Assembly (NCBI RefSeq): GCF_013870575.1
Contig: NZ_JACBXB010000004.1
Location: 1 to 36,713, forward strand
Length of the DNA: 36,713 bases
DNA from: Pseudonocardia pini
Lineage (GTDB): Bacteria; Actinomycetota; Actinomycetes; Mycobacteriales; Pseudonocardiaceae
Direction: 5' to 3'
Shown: positions 15,961 through 22,740 of the stretch, in pieces
Layout of the letters: each line of letters opens with the position of its first letter
How positions within the stretch are numbered: position 1 is the stretch's first letter
Made by a program: the position numbers and the translations under genes
Notes under the pieces: model-generated
What the model saw: the letters and a program-made list of their open reading frames with translations, nothing else
The model's database searches: none
Told to the model about the DNA's origin: nothing

Positions 15961-16159
15961 TGGAGGCGACCTCCTCGAGCTTCGGGTCTGCGTCGCCGCG
16001 GCGGGACGCCCAGTGCGCGGGGCACAGGCCGCGGGTGAGGCCGATGCTCTCGCCGATCTCCTGCTGGCCGGTCTTGGTGCAGCCCTCGATCTTGCACACG
16101 GCGGGGGCGTCGTCCTCGGCGGCGTGGCGGGCGCGGGGGCTGGGCTTGTCGGCGGTCAT
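15953..16159 (-). CDS. Small Cys/His zinc-binding-type protein, 68 aa
   Basis: ATG at 16159 overlaps the endolysin stop as ATGA. The motif CKIEGCTKTGQQEIGESIGL followed by CPAHW has the spacing of a small zinc-binding finger (C-x4-C, then C-x2-H). Short proteins of this type occur in actinophage head regions without known function. The ends are charged and look disordered. It overlaps the protease gene by 8 bases, so it is co-translated with it. Whether it binds DNA, the capsid or the host is unknown. Confidence 0.65.
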   Translation of the reverse strand: MTADKPSPRARHAAEDDAPAVCKIEGCTKTGQQEIGESIGLTRGLCPAHWASRRGDADPKLEEVASSE

Positions 16160-16893
16160 GCGGCACTCCTCGGGATGGCCGCGATCATCGCGGCGGCGAG
16201 CTGGGCGTAGTCGATCTGGACAGCGGACAGCGGGTTCGTCCCGGTGAGCTCGGCGCGCATCGCTCGGACCTCCTCACGGAGCGCCCGGACCTCTTCGCGG
16301 GCTTCGGTGGCGCGGTCGCGGGCGTTCGCGGCATGCGCGGTGCCCCACGCCATGCAGTCCCACGCCTGCATCGGGCGCCGGTCCTCCCGGTAGTAGTCGG
16401 GCACCGGGGCCCGCCAAAAGTCGTCGACGGTCGGCATGGACACCTCCGGGAGAGCGGGGATGGTCGGGGCGGCGGTGGAGATCCCCCACGCGCCCACGTC
16501 GTCGAACCCGGCGGGGTTCGTGGTGAAGCTCACGTGCACGTGCTTGGTGTGCGGGTTGGTGCCGGTGTAGCGCCGCCAGCCCGAGAAGTCGGGAGTGGTG
16601 ATCCGCTCGTTGAAGATCACGTAGCCGCCGGGGTACAGCCGCCGGTCGCGCTTCGCCCCGAGCAGGCGGAGGTGCTCGGCCAGCCAGGCGGCGTCGATGC
16701 CGTCCACGTCGATGTCGCGGGCTCGCACCACGCCGGTGCCGGCGACGACGATGGACGGATTATGGTCCGACGTCCGTGAGGCGTGCGCCGCGTCACCAAT
16801 GGTTCCGTCAGACGTCTTGTCGCGATTCGGCCAACGCGAATTGACCTCGCTGACCAGCGACAGGCTCGCTTCACAATTGCGCCACGCTGGCAT
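16156..16893 (-). CDS. Endolysin, M15-type peptidase with C-terminal coiled coil
   Basis: 245 aa. Residues 1-130 carry the metallopeptidase pattern: SDHNPS with His44, RARDID with Asp60, and HTKHVHVSF with His118 and His120 as zinc-binding and catalytic residues. This peptidase would cut peptide bonds in peptidoglycan. Residues about 175-225 form a coiled coil (ATEAREEVRALREEVRAMRA), perhaps for dimerisation or wall binding. The first 47 codons (16753-16893) use AT-richer codons than the rest and are a diverged copy of the interrupted start at 17364-17486. The gene is therefore a mosaic rebuilt by the HNH element. Its ATG overlaps an upstream in-frame stop as TGATG. Confidence 0.85.
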   Translation of the reverse strand: MPAWRNCEASLSLVSEVNSRWPNRDKTSDGTIGDAAHASRTSDHNPSIVVAGTGVVRARDIDVDGIDAAWLAEHLRLLGAKRDRRLYPGGYVIFNERITTPDFSGWRRYTGTNPHTKHVHVSFTTNPAGFDDVGAWGISTAAPTIPALPEVSMPTVDDFWRAPVPDYYREDRRPMQAWDCMAWGTAHAANARDRATEAREEVRALREEVRAMRAELTGTNPLSAVQIDYAQLAAAMIAAIPRSAA

Positions 16894-16910
16894 CAGATCA
16901 TCACCCTTGG

Positions 16911-16916
16911 TATAGT
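16911..16916 (+). promoter_or_regulatory. Candidate -10 box for a leaderless HNH transcript
   Basis: TATAGT lies exactly six bases before the HNH ATG at 16923, the spacing expected when transcription starts on the A of ATG. There is no good ribosome site in front of the ATG. Leaderless mRNAs are common in actinobacteria. No clear -35 is visible. Confidence 0.4.
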
Positions 16917-16922
16917 GGTGAA

Positions 16923-17363
16923 ATGACGTGGGGAACTCCGATGGAGCGCTTCTGGCAGAAGGTTGACCGCCGCGGGGACGCCGAATGCTGGCCGTGGGTT
17001 GGTGGACGAAAGGCGGCCGGCTATGGCCAGTTCACCGTGGACGGCCACAAGGTCATCGCCCACCGGTGGTCCTACCAGCAGTTCGTCGGACCGATCCCCG
17101 CCGACTACGAGGTGGACCACACCTGCGGGAACCGGCAGTGCGTGAACCCCGCACACCTTGAGGCGGTCACGCTGGCGGAGAACCGTCGCCGCCGGAACGC
17201 GGCGAAGACGACGTGCCGCCGAGCAGGCCACCCGTACACCGAGGAGAGCACCGGGTGGCAGTGGGGCTCCGACGGGTGCTGGTCCCGCGTTTGCCTCACC
17301 TGCCGCCCGAACTACAGCCGTCACCGCGGCCTGGTCCCGCCGACGACTCCGCGAGTCGCCTGA
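16923..17363 (+). CDS. HNH homing endonuclease, free-standing, 146 aa
   Basis: The only plus-strand gene inside the minus-strand late operon. It has the HNH_3 layout: FWQKVDRRGDAECWPWVGG at residues 10-28, GYGQFTVDGHKVIAHRWSYQ, then the catalytic core DHTCGNRQCVNPAHLEAVT with Asp65-His66, Asn75 and His78. A C-terminal zinc-type finger follows (Cys97, His102, Cys123, Cys126). These enzymes cut DNA at specific sites and spread by repair. Its stop directly abuts the interrupted endolysin start, and its own start faces the restored endolysin start 30 bases away, with a probable leaderless promoter. Its likely target is the endolysin zinc-site sequence (inference). Confidence 0.9.
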   Translation: MTWGTPMERFWQKVDRRGDAECWPWVGGRKAAGYGQFTVDGHKVIAHRWSYQQFVGPIPADYEVDHTCGNRQCVNPAHLEAVTLAENRRRRNAAKTTCRRAGHPYTEESTGWQWGSDGCWSRVCLTCRPNYSRHRGLVPPTTPRVA

Positions 17364-17486
17364 CGACGTGCGGGCGGCGTGGGCGGCGTCGCCGATCGTC
17401 CCGTCGGAGGTCTTGTCCCGGCCCGGCCAGCGGGCGTTGATCTCGGCGACGAGCGCGAGGGAAGCACCGCAGTTCCGCCAGCTCAT
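17364..17486 (-). pseudogene. Native 5' end of the endolysin gene, cut off by the HNH element
   Basis: ATG at 17486 overlaps the stop of the upstream gene as ATGA, the normal coupling style of this operon, which shows that this was the original start. It encodes WRNCGASLALVAEINARWP and DKTSDGTIGDAAHAARTS, then joins HNH antisense DNA just before the zinc-site codons. The frame stays open for 197 codons through the antisense of the HNH gene and stops at 16893-16895. There the TGA overlaps the restored endolysin ATG as TGATG. It cannot make an active enzyme, but its translation may feed ribosomes to the restored start. Confidence 0.8.
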
Positions 17487-17680
17487 GCAGGCCTCCCCGA
17501 GTCCAGCGGCGCGCCCGCGGGCTCGCCCGCGTACTGCCACGGGTCGGAGTGGTCCTGCTCGCCTGCGGTCGCGGCGGGCGGGGACGGCTCGATCACCGGG
17601 AGGACGTGGGTGTCCTCGACGGTCGATCGGGGCTCGTACCTCCACCCGGACGGGTAGGAGCTGTCCTCGTACCAGGGCAT
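17483..17680 (-). CDS. Small hypothetical protein after the portal, 65 aa
   Basis: ATG at 17680 overlaps the portal stop as TGATG, and the stop overlaps the native endolysin start as ATGA. The frame has more upstream codons, but these lie inside the portal gene. The protein reads MPWYEDSSYPSGWRYEPRST, then an acidic, Pro-rich, probably disordered remainder. No domain is recognised. Its coupling on both sides supports that it is translated; the role may be structural or accessory to the portal. Confidence 0.6.
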   Translation of the reverse strand: MPWYEDSSYPSGWRYEPRSTVEDTHVLPVIEPSPPAATAGEQDHSDPWQYAGEPAGAPLDSGRPA

Positions 17681-19167
17681 CAGGCGCCGCCCTCCTCGTA
17701 CGGGGAGCGGCCGAACACGATGCGGTACCAGACCGCGGCCGTGTGCCGGGCTCGCGCGGCGGTCATGTGTCCGGTCAGGTACTCCCGCAGCGCGTCGAAC
17801 GGATCGGGCTCCGTCGCCCACAGCGCGAGGCCCTCGCCTCGGGTCCAGTACTCCCGCAGGTTCGACCCGTCGCGGTCCCGCGCCCGCTGCTCCTCGGTAG
17901 GTGCCCCCGCGCCGCTCTCGCCGTCTGGGGACGAACCGTCAGCGGGCCCAGGTGCGGGCGGCGTGGGGGCAGGCTTCAGGGCGGTCAGGTCCGCCTTCTG
18001 CTCCGGGGTGAACGGCGGCTTCCCCTCGATCTGGCGGACCTCGTCCGGGGTGGCCCACTGGTTCCGGATGGAGATCTCGTGCGCCTGGTACCGGGTGAGG
18101 GTGTCCCCGCGCATGATCGCGTCGAGGTTCGCCTCGACCTTCTGCCCGCGCGGCGTGCGCAGCGACAGGGTCTGCTCGAACCGGGTGAAATGGTCGATCA
18201 TCGAGAACTTCACGAGGTTGATCGCCTCGGTCTCGACGTTCGAGTAGGTGCGGGTCGTCTGCGCGGCGCCGAGCCACGACGGGTCCAAGTCGAACAGCAG
18301 CGCCTGCTCGACGAGCGACAGGTTCCGCGCCTCGATGAGCTGGGCGTCGTCCGGCGTCCACGCCAGCGGGGTGACCTTCGTGGCCGGGTTCAACACCATC
18401 GGCGACCGCGTCCGCTGCGACCGCATGTAGGCCTTCTTCAGGTCCGCGGCCTGCTCCGGGGTGAGGTCCGGGTTCAAGCTCTCGATCAGCACCGACGGCA
18501 CCGCGTGGTCCGCGACGCTGTTGGCCTGCTCCTGGAGCGACTTCGCGAGCTGCAACGTCCCAGCGAGGTGCGCCTCCAGGATCCCCATGCCGTACAGCGC
18601 CCCGGGCCGGGACAGGCCCTTGAAGTGGATGACCCGCGACGCCGGCCACCACTGCCCGCCAGCCCAGTACCGCACCGCGCCGACCGGCCAGCCGGGGATC
18701 CGCTCCCCCATCCGCTCGACCCCGACGAGCTCCGCGGGCACGGGCACGATGACGTCCGGGTAGCCCTCGCGGGTCCAGTCGGTGATGATCCCGATGGCGT
18801 TGCCGTGCCACATCAGGTCCAGGTGCCACGCCGAGAACGTGTCGACCTGCGTCTGCGGCGGGATCGGCTGCTCGAGGAACAGCGGCCGTGGGGTGATCTT
18901 CTCGTCGACCCCCGCGCGGGTCCGGACCACGTCCCACGGCACGGTCGCGAGCACCGCCGACTTCAGGCGGGCGGCGCGCCAGCACCCGGCGAGGCCCATC
19001 CCGCCGCGGTAGGTGGCGTCCCCGCCCCAGTCCGGGGCCATGCCGCCCTGCATGCGGACGACCTCGTGGGTGGCGGTCTGCCCGGTCTCGGTGTCGGTGG
19101 CCTCGTACACGAGGTTCCGCAGGAACTCGCGTGCCCGACCGGCGGCGAGCGCGCCGCGCGTGGGCAT
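17680..19167 (-). CDS. Portal protein, HK97 family, 495 aa
   Basis: Starts ATG at 19167, overlapping the previous gene as TGATG. Recognisable portal features: HLDLMWHGNAIGIITDW, a long central helix region (GILEAHLAGTLQLAKSLQEQ), and FDLDPSWLGAAQTTRTYSNV with ETEAINLVKFSMIDHFTRFE, typical for HK97-type portals. It forms the dodecameric ring through which DNA is packed by the terminase and to which connectors bind. The C-terminal 90 residues are Pro/Gly/Ser-rich and then helical. Order terminase, small membrane protein, portal fits. Confidence 0.92.
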   Translation of the reverse strand: MPTRGALAAGRAREFLRNLVYEATDTETGQTATHEVVRMQGGMAPDWGGDATYRGGMGLAGCWRAARLKSAVLATVPWDVVRTRAGVDEKITPRPLFLEQPIPPQTQVDTFSAWHLDLMWHGNAIGIITDWTREGYPDVIVPVPAELVGVERMGERIPGWPVGAVRYWAGGQWWPASRVIHFKGLSRPGALYGMGILEAHLAGTLQLAKSLQEQANSVADHAVPSVLIESLNPDLTPEQAADLKKAYMRSQRTRSPMVLNPATKVTPLAWTPDDAQLIEARNLSLVEQALLFDLDPSWLGAAQTTRTYSNVETEAINLVKFSMIDHFTRFEQTLSLRTPRGQKVEANLDAIMRGDTLTRYQAHEISIRNQWATPDEVRQIEGKPPFTPEQKADLTALKPAPTPPAPGPADGSSPDGESGAGAPTEEQRARDRDGSNLREYWTRGEGLALWATEPDPFDALREYLTGHMTAARARHTAAVWYRIVFGRSPYEEGGA

Positions 19168-19376
19168 CAGGAGCCGTCCAGCGGGCTACGCCGGCGGCCG
19201 TGCGCGGGCACGGCGGGCACGGGCCGGGACAGGTACACGAGCAGCGACACCCCGATCAGCGCGAGGCCGCCCCAGAACGCGGCGACCTCCCAGCCGTAGA
19301 GCGTGAACGCGCCCGCGACCAGCGCCAGGAACCCGAGCAGCAGGCCGGTGAGCGGCACCCATGAGCGAACGGTCAT
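19167..19376 (-). CDS. Small two-span membrane protein, 69 aa
   Basis: ATG at 19376 overlaps the large terminase stop as TGATG; the longer frame upstream is a shadow of the terminase gene. Two hydrophobic spans are visible: WVPLTGLLLGFLALVAGAFT and AAFWGGLALIGVSLLVYLS, followed by a basic tail (AHGRRRSPLDGS). Small membrane proteins between terminase and portal recur in actinophages, but the role is unknown. An accessory lysis or superinfection-exclusion function is possible. Confidence 0.65.
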   Translation of the reverse strand: MTVRSWVPLTGLLLGFLALVAGAFTLYGWEVAAFWGGLALIGVSLLVYLSRPVPAVPAHGRRRSPLDGS

Positions 19377-20875
19377 CAGAAGATCCTCGGGATCGGGATG
19401 GGCGCGGGCGGCGGGAGCATCCGGGCCAGGTAGACCGCGCCCGCGGCGGCGTAGAGGGCGTCGACGTGCCCGGCGCCCTTCCGGAGGAACCGCCACCCGT
19501 CTCCGGTCTCGTACTTCGTGGAGCCCGCGACGTGGGCGTTCAGCAGCGGGTCGTTGGGCTGGGCGAGCTGGCGGCCCTCGACGAGCCCGGCGAGGCCCTG
19601 GCAGGCCTCCCGCTCCATCGCCCCGGCGAGGCGGGCGGCCTCCTCCTCCCACGTGTCGACCACGCGGCCGTCGACGACTTTCGCGACGTCGAGGCGGCCG
19701 GTGCGGCGGAACTGGCGGAGTTCGGGGCCGAGCTCGGCGGCCGGGCCGTTGGGGAACCAGCCGACGTCGGCGGGCCGGATCTGCTGGAGCAGCGGGACGA
19801 CCTCGGCGCGGGCGGCGGTGGTGGAGTCCCAGGCCTTCAGGATCTCGACTCGGACGCGGCCGTCGGGGAGCAGCGCGGCGCCGGCGAGGGTGGCGTGCTG
19901 GCCGTCGGGGGCGACGTCGAGGCAGACGGCGACGCGGTCCCGGTGCTGGCCGAGGGAGGTGACGGTGTCCTCGCAGGCGCGCCAGGCGGCCATGTCGATC
20001 GCGGAGTCGAGGGTCTCGACGTGCTGGCAGAGCAGCTCGGTGCGGAACACCGCGGGCGGGTCCGTCGCCTTCGCGGACAGGATCGCGGAGAGGGTGATGG
20101 TGCGGCCGAGGCCGGGGCAGGCCTGCGCGATCGCGTCGAGGTCGTCGAGGTCGCAGCCGTCCGGCGCGGACCACTCGAACAGCCCGAGCCGCTCGTCCGA
20201 CCCGGCGATGGCCGCGGCGCGCAGCGAGTTGAGCACCACGGACTGGTCGTCGCCGGCGTTCGAGATCCCGACGGTGATGGCGTTGGGGCGGGCGATGGTC
20301 GTCTTCGTGAGTGCGCCCCACGCGGCCCAGTCGCGGTGCTCGCGGAGCTCGTCGAGGACCAGGAGGTCGACGGACAGGCCACGGCCAGCGCCGCGGGTGG
20401 CCGCGGTGATGCGGTACCGGGAGCCGTCGCGGAGGGTCAGGCACTGCTCGCCGTTCGCCCGCCGGATGTTCGCGACCTCGGGGGCGAGCTCGTCGTTGTC
20501 CTCGGCCAGCTCGACGGCGCCCTGCCAGGACTCACGGGCGATGTCGAGGGACTGCGCGGCGCCGAGGACGAGCTGGGCGTGGCCCATGTACATCGCCCAC
20601 AGGGAAACGATCTTCAACAGCGTGGTTTTGCCCTGCTGACGTGCGACAAGGGTGAGAATCGTGCGGAAACGGAACGATCCGTCCGGGAGTAGCTCCAGGG
20701 CGTGGAGGAGCCAGAACCGCTGCCACGGGAGCAGCTCGACCCCGAGGATCTCGGTGGCGAACCGGATGGCCTGGTACCCGAGTGTGGTGTCGGGGGTTAG
20801 GTCGCGGAGGGGGCGGGTCCAGAGCCGCGGCTCCTCCTTGCCCATGACCTCCGGGGCGTCCAGCAGCGCCGTCAC
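19376..20875 (-). CDS. Terminase large subunit, 499 aa
   Basis: GTG at 20875 overlaps the previous stop as GTGA. The ATPase has a Walker A-type ARQQGKTT at residues 78-85 and Walker B LLVLDE at 171-176. A nuclease-type Asp320 lies in VAVCLD and a further acidic site in GHVDALYAA near the C-terminus. It pumps phage DNA into proheads through the portal and cuts the concatemer. The HNH protein at 22468-22740 is probably its packaging partner. Length and domain order match actinophage large terminases. Confidence 0.93.
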   Translation of the reverse strand: MTALLDAPEVMGKEEPRLWTRPLRDLTPDTTLGYQAIRFATEILGVELLPWQRFWLLHALELLPDGSFRFRTILTLVARQQGKTTLLKIVSLWAMYMGHAQLVLGAAQSLDIARESWQGAVELAEDNDELAPEVANIRRANGEQCLTLRDGSRYRITAATRGAGRGLSVDLLVLDELREHRDWAAWGALTKTTIARPNAITVGISNAGDDQSVVLNSLRAAAIAGSDERLGLFEWSAPDGCDLDDLDAIAQACPGLGRTITLSAILSAKATDPPAVFRTELLCQHVETLDSAIDMAAWRACEDTVTSLGQHRDRVAVCLDVAPDGQHATLAGAALLPDGRVRVEILKAWDSTTAARAEVVPLLQQIRPADVGWFPNGPAAELGPELRQFRRTGRLDVAKVVDGRVVDTWEEEAARLAGAMEREACQGLAGLVEGRQLAQPNDPLLNAHVAGSTKYETGDGWRFLRKGAGHVDALYAAAGAVYLARMLPPPAPIPIPRIF

Positions 20876-21051
20876 GAGGTCGGCTCCGCCCGGACGACCG
20901 CGAGGACCTCGCAGCGGACCAGCAGGGCCACGTTGACGCCCGGCATCAGGTCGGCGAGGTGCGACTTCAGCGCCTCGGCCTGCTTACGGCTGGTGTCGTC
21001 AGCGAGCTGGATCAGGACGGTGTCGCCGGGGCGGGCCACGTAGCCGTTCAC
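20872..21051 (-). CDS. Small hypothetical protein between terminase genes, 59 aa
   Basis: GTG at 21051 overlaps the upstream stop as GTGA, and its own stop overlaps the terminase start as GTGA, so a much longer frame to 21201 is not needed. Sequence: MNGYVARPGDTVLIQLADDT followed by a helix (SRKQAEALKSHLADLMPGVN) and a hydrophobic strand (VALLVRCEVLAVVRAEPTS). The small alpha/beta pattern could bind protein or nucleic acid. No family is recognised. Confidence 0.65.
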   Translation of the reverse strand: MNGYVARPGDTVLIQLADDTSRKQAEALKSHLADLMPGVNVALLVRCEVLAVVRAEPTS

Positions 21052-21137
21052 CGCTGAACCGCCTCGGCCACGAGGATCACGCCCAGGACGATGAGCACCG
21101 CGGACGCGGCCAGGGCGTCGAGCACGAGCTGCCTCAC
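21048..21137 (-). CDS. Tiny single-span membrane protein, 29 aa
   Basis: GTG at 21137 overlaps the small terminase stop as GTGA, and TGA at 21048-21050 overlaps the next gene's GTG as GTGA. The protein has a short basic/polar start (MRQLVLDALAA), one clear membrane span (SAVLIVLGVILVAEA) and a VQR end. The double coupling is the main evidence, since so short a frame could arise by chance. It may be a small membrane regulator or lysis accessory protein. Confidence 0.6.
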   Translation of the reverse strand: MRQLVLDALAASAVLIVLGVILVAEAVQR

Positions 21138-21532
21138 GCCCCCGCACCCCCGCGGAGCCCCATGAGCCGGGACGGGCCAGCGGAGGGCTTCCCCGCCCCA
21201 CCGCTGGAACCCGCGGCCCGCGCCTTCGGGGTGGCCTTCAGCTCGACCAGCGCCGTCGTCAACCGGGCGCCGATCTTGTCGATGGTGTCGCGCTCGTTCA
21301 GCTTCGCCCGCAGCGCCGCCACGATCTCCATCAGCGCCCCCTCGTCGTCCTCGGACGCGGCGAGACGGGCCGCACGGTCCGCCATCGCCGCCGTGGCCGA
21401 GGCCCGGTCGATCTGGCGTGCGTACAGCCGGGCCAGCTCCACGAGGCCCTGGTCGGTCTTCTCGGGGTCGAGGGCCGCGATCGTCTCCTCGACGGCGTCC
21501 AGCAGGGACCGGCGCCCCTCGCGCTCGGTCAC
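21134..21532 (-). CDS. Terminase small subunit-like, 132 aa
   Basis: GTG at 21532 overlaps the upstream stop as GTGA. The protein is helical: RRSLLDAVEETIAALDPEKT, LVELARLYARQIDRASATAA, a coiled middle and a basic, Gly-rich C-terminus (AAGSSGGAGKPSAGPSRLMG). Such short helical proteins with QGLVELARLYARQID-type segments are the DNA-binding small terminases of actinophages. They recognise the packaging site and load the large subunit. The gene lies just before the large terminase cluster, as expected. Confidence 0.75.
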   Translation of the reverse strand: MTEREGRRSLLDAVEETIAALDPEKTDQGLVELARLYARQIDRASATAAMADRAARLAASEDDEGALMEIVAALRAKLNERDTIDKIGARLTTALVELKATPKARAAGSSGGAGKPSAGPSRLMGLRGGAGA

Positions 21533-21750
21533 GAGGCCACCGACGCCACGATCCGGAGCGCGGAGGGCTTCACGGCCCGAACCGCGTAGAGCTGATCGGC
21601 CAGCAGCGCCGCACGGAGCTGGCCCGTCCAGGACTGTTCCGCGAACGCCCGGAGGTCTGCGAACTCCGGCACCCAGGGCCGGGGGTCGACGCCCGGGGCG
21701 TACCGGATGCGCCGCGGACCCCGAGCCGGAGCCAGGGGGCAGGCGGTCAC
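21529..21750 (-). CDS. Small hypothetical protein before the terminase, 73 aa
   Basis: GTG at 21750 overlaps the holin-like stop as GTGA, and its stop overlaps the small terminase start as GTGA. The protein reads MTACPLAPARGPRRIRYAPG, then VPEFADLRAFAEQSWTGQLR and a hydrophobic, basic end (LYAVRAVKPSALRIVASVA). No known domain. Translation is supported by coupling on both sides. A DNA-packaging accessory role is possible given position, but this is inference. Confidence 0.6.
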   Translation of the reverse strand: MTACPLAPARGPRRIRYAPGVDPRPWVPEFADLRAFAEQSWTGQLRAALLADQLYAVRAVKPSALRIVASVAS

Positions 21751-22094
21751 GCGGTGTGCCGCCCGGACCCGCCGAGACCGGCGGTGAGGGTGCTCTGGAC
21801 GGCGCCCTCCGAGCCGGTCACGCCGCCCGGCTTCCACACCCCGAAGTGCGCGGCCACGGCCACCACGAAGCCCATCACCGTGGTGAACCCGGCCTGCGAC
21901 CAGTCGAACGGCAGGACCGCGTTCAGGGCGTCCAGCCAGGACACCAGGAACCCTGACACGGCCGACAGGCCGAGCAGGACCAGCGCCTTCACGGCCCCCG
22001 CCGCGGCCCGAGCGGTCACCACCGCCACCAGAATGGGCAGCAGGACGTTGATCCCAGCGTTGAGCCACTGAGCCAGCGAGATGGTCGTACCCAC
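21747..22094 (-). CDS. Holin-like membrane protein, 115 aa
   Basis: GTG at 22094 with GGAGG seven bases upstream. Three membrane spans are visible: WLNAGINVLLPILVAVVTA, VKALVLLGLSAVSGFLVSWL and FTTVMGFVVAVAAHFGVW. A Lys/Pro/Gly turn follows (KPGGVTG), a feature often seen in actinophage holins just after the last span. Holins make membrane holes that release the endolysin to the cell wall. Here the holin-like gene sits before the terminase genes and is separated from the endolysin by about 4.8 kb, so the lysis functions are split in this phage. Confidence 0.72.
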   Translation of the reverse strand: MGTTISLAQWLNAGINVLLPILVAVVTARAAAGAVKALVLLGLSAVSGFLVSWLDALNAVLPFDWSQAGFTTVMGFVVAVAAHFGVWKPGGVTGSEGAVQSTLTAGLGGSGRHTA

Positions 22095-22252
22095 CGAGGA
22101 GCCTCCGGAGCGGGGAGCGGGAAGCGGTCGCGCGCACCGTAAGGGGGCACTGCGACATTCCTGTGACTCGCGGGCTGGCCGACCCCGAGCCGGATGGTGC
22201 CCTCGGGCAGCTCAGGCAGGACTGTCACGCTCTGTATTGCTCGCCGCGATTG

Positions 22253-22477
22253 TTACTCCTTGTATTCGTAGATGATCTTCCTCGCGAGCCGGTCAACCGC
22301 GGGGAGAGGGATGTATAGGGGACCTTGGGTCTGCGGTGGCTCCTTGATCAGGAAAAATCGGGGGCCTGGGCGATGAGCTGCGGGCCTCTGACCTGCGGTT
22401 TTGCGTCTGGCAACGTTGTCACGTTGTGTGACCACCTTCCGTCTGCTCCGACTCTTGTCACGTTGTGTCACCACCAT
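22253..22477 (-). CDS. Possible small basic protein, 74 aa
   Basis: ATG at 22477 lies within the end of the HNH gene. The N-terminus carries a repeat in which VVTQRDK and VVTQRDN are encoded by near-identical DNA (see the repeat at 22416-22475). The rest is basic, then ends with IPLPAVDRLARKIIYEYKE. The composition is less GC-rich than its neighbours, and the frame may be a shadow of a non-coding repeat region rather than a gene. A possible DNA-binding or processing role is not supported further. Confidence 0.35.
   Translation of the reverse strand: MVVTQRDKSRSRRKVVTQRDNVARRKTAGQRPAAHRPGPRFFLIKEPPQTQGPLYIPLPAVDRLARKIIYEYKE
22416..22475. repeat. Pair of 21-22 bp direct repeats with internal dyads
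   Basis: Two near-identical copies of TTGTCACGTTGTGT lie 39 bases apart, at 22416 and 22455. The first contains GTCAC-gttgt-GTGAC, a small inverted repeat; the second reads GTCACC and lacks the perfect dyad. Such repeats near the HNH and terminase genes could be packaging (cos) or regulatory binding sites. This is the only low-GC interval in this part of the genome. Confidence 0.5.
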
Positions 22478-22740
22478 TGGTTGACTCTGGGTTGTGGGTC
22501 TTGTCTGGTGCGTGACTTGGTGGCTCGGTTGCAGGCCTCGTGCTCGGGACCTCGGTAGCGGGTTCTGTCCTGGTCGTCGTGGCCCAGGTCCCAGCGTGCG
22601 TGGGGCTCGATGGGCTGCTTGCAGCGCCAGCAGATCACGCCACCTGCTTGGACGATGGGCTTCCATCTGGCTCTGAGCTGCTGGTGTGCGCGCCCGTACC
22701 CACGCTTGCCTGAGCTGGGCCTACCCCTGCTGTCGGGCAC
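22468..22740 (-). CDS. HNH endonuclease, packaging-associated type, 90 aa
   Basis: GTG at 22740 is chosen because it gives a typical HNH start (MPDSRGRPSSGKRGYGRAHQ); a longer frame to 22836 overlaps the preceding gene completely. The catalytic layout is visible: VICWRCKQPIEPHARWDLGH, then HEACNRATKSRTRQ, with two Cys, the DLGHD-type core and the EACN end. In HK97-like phages, small HNH proteins beside the terminase are needed for efficient cos cleavage during packaging. It lies upstream of the terminase genes, separated by the holin. Confidence 0.8.
   Translation of the reverse strand: MPDSRGRPSSGKRGYGRAHQQLRARWKPIVQAGGVICWRCKQPIEPHARWDLGHDDQDRTRYRGPEHEACNRATKSRTRQDPQPRVNQWW

Larger units (their letters stand above)
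16753..17363. mobile_element. HNH homing-endonuclease element with a restored endolysin 5' end
   Basis: Composite unit: an HNH gene on the plus strand, and next to it 141 bases that re-encode the first 47 residues of the endolysin with different codons. The native endolysin start remains on the far side, broken exactly at the codons for RTS|DHNP. The right limit is the HNH stop at 17361-17363; the left limit is approximate, where codon use returns to phage type. Seen: two copies with 31 of 38 matching residues. Inferred: insertion by endonuclease-driven repair with a related allele as donor. Confidence 0.75.

Noticed and set aside
16893-17645. 250-codon frame across the HNH gene as a real protein
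   Set aside because: Only the part at 17364-17486 matches endolysin; the rest is HNH antisense. It may still matter for translational coupling, as described.
17158-19299. 713-codon plus-strand frame
   Set aside because: It begins inside the HNH gene in another frame and runs antisense through the portal gene; no recognisable protein pattern.
22325-22558. 77-codon plus-strand frame over the repeats
   Set aside because: No ribosome site, no domain, and it is antisense to the HNH gene end.
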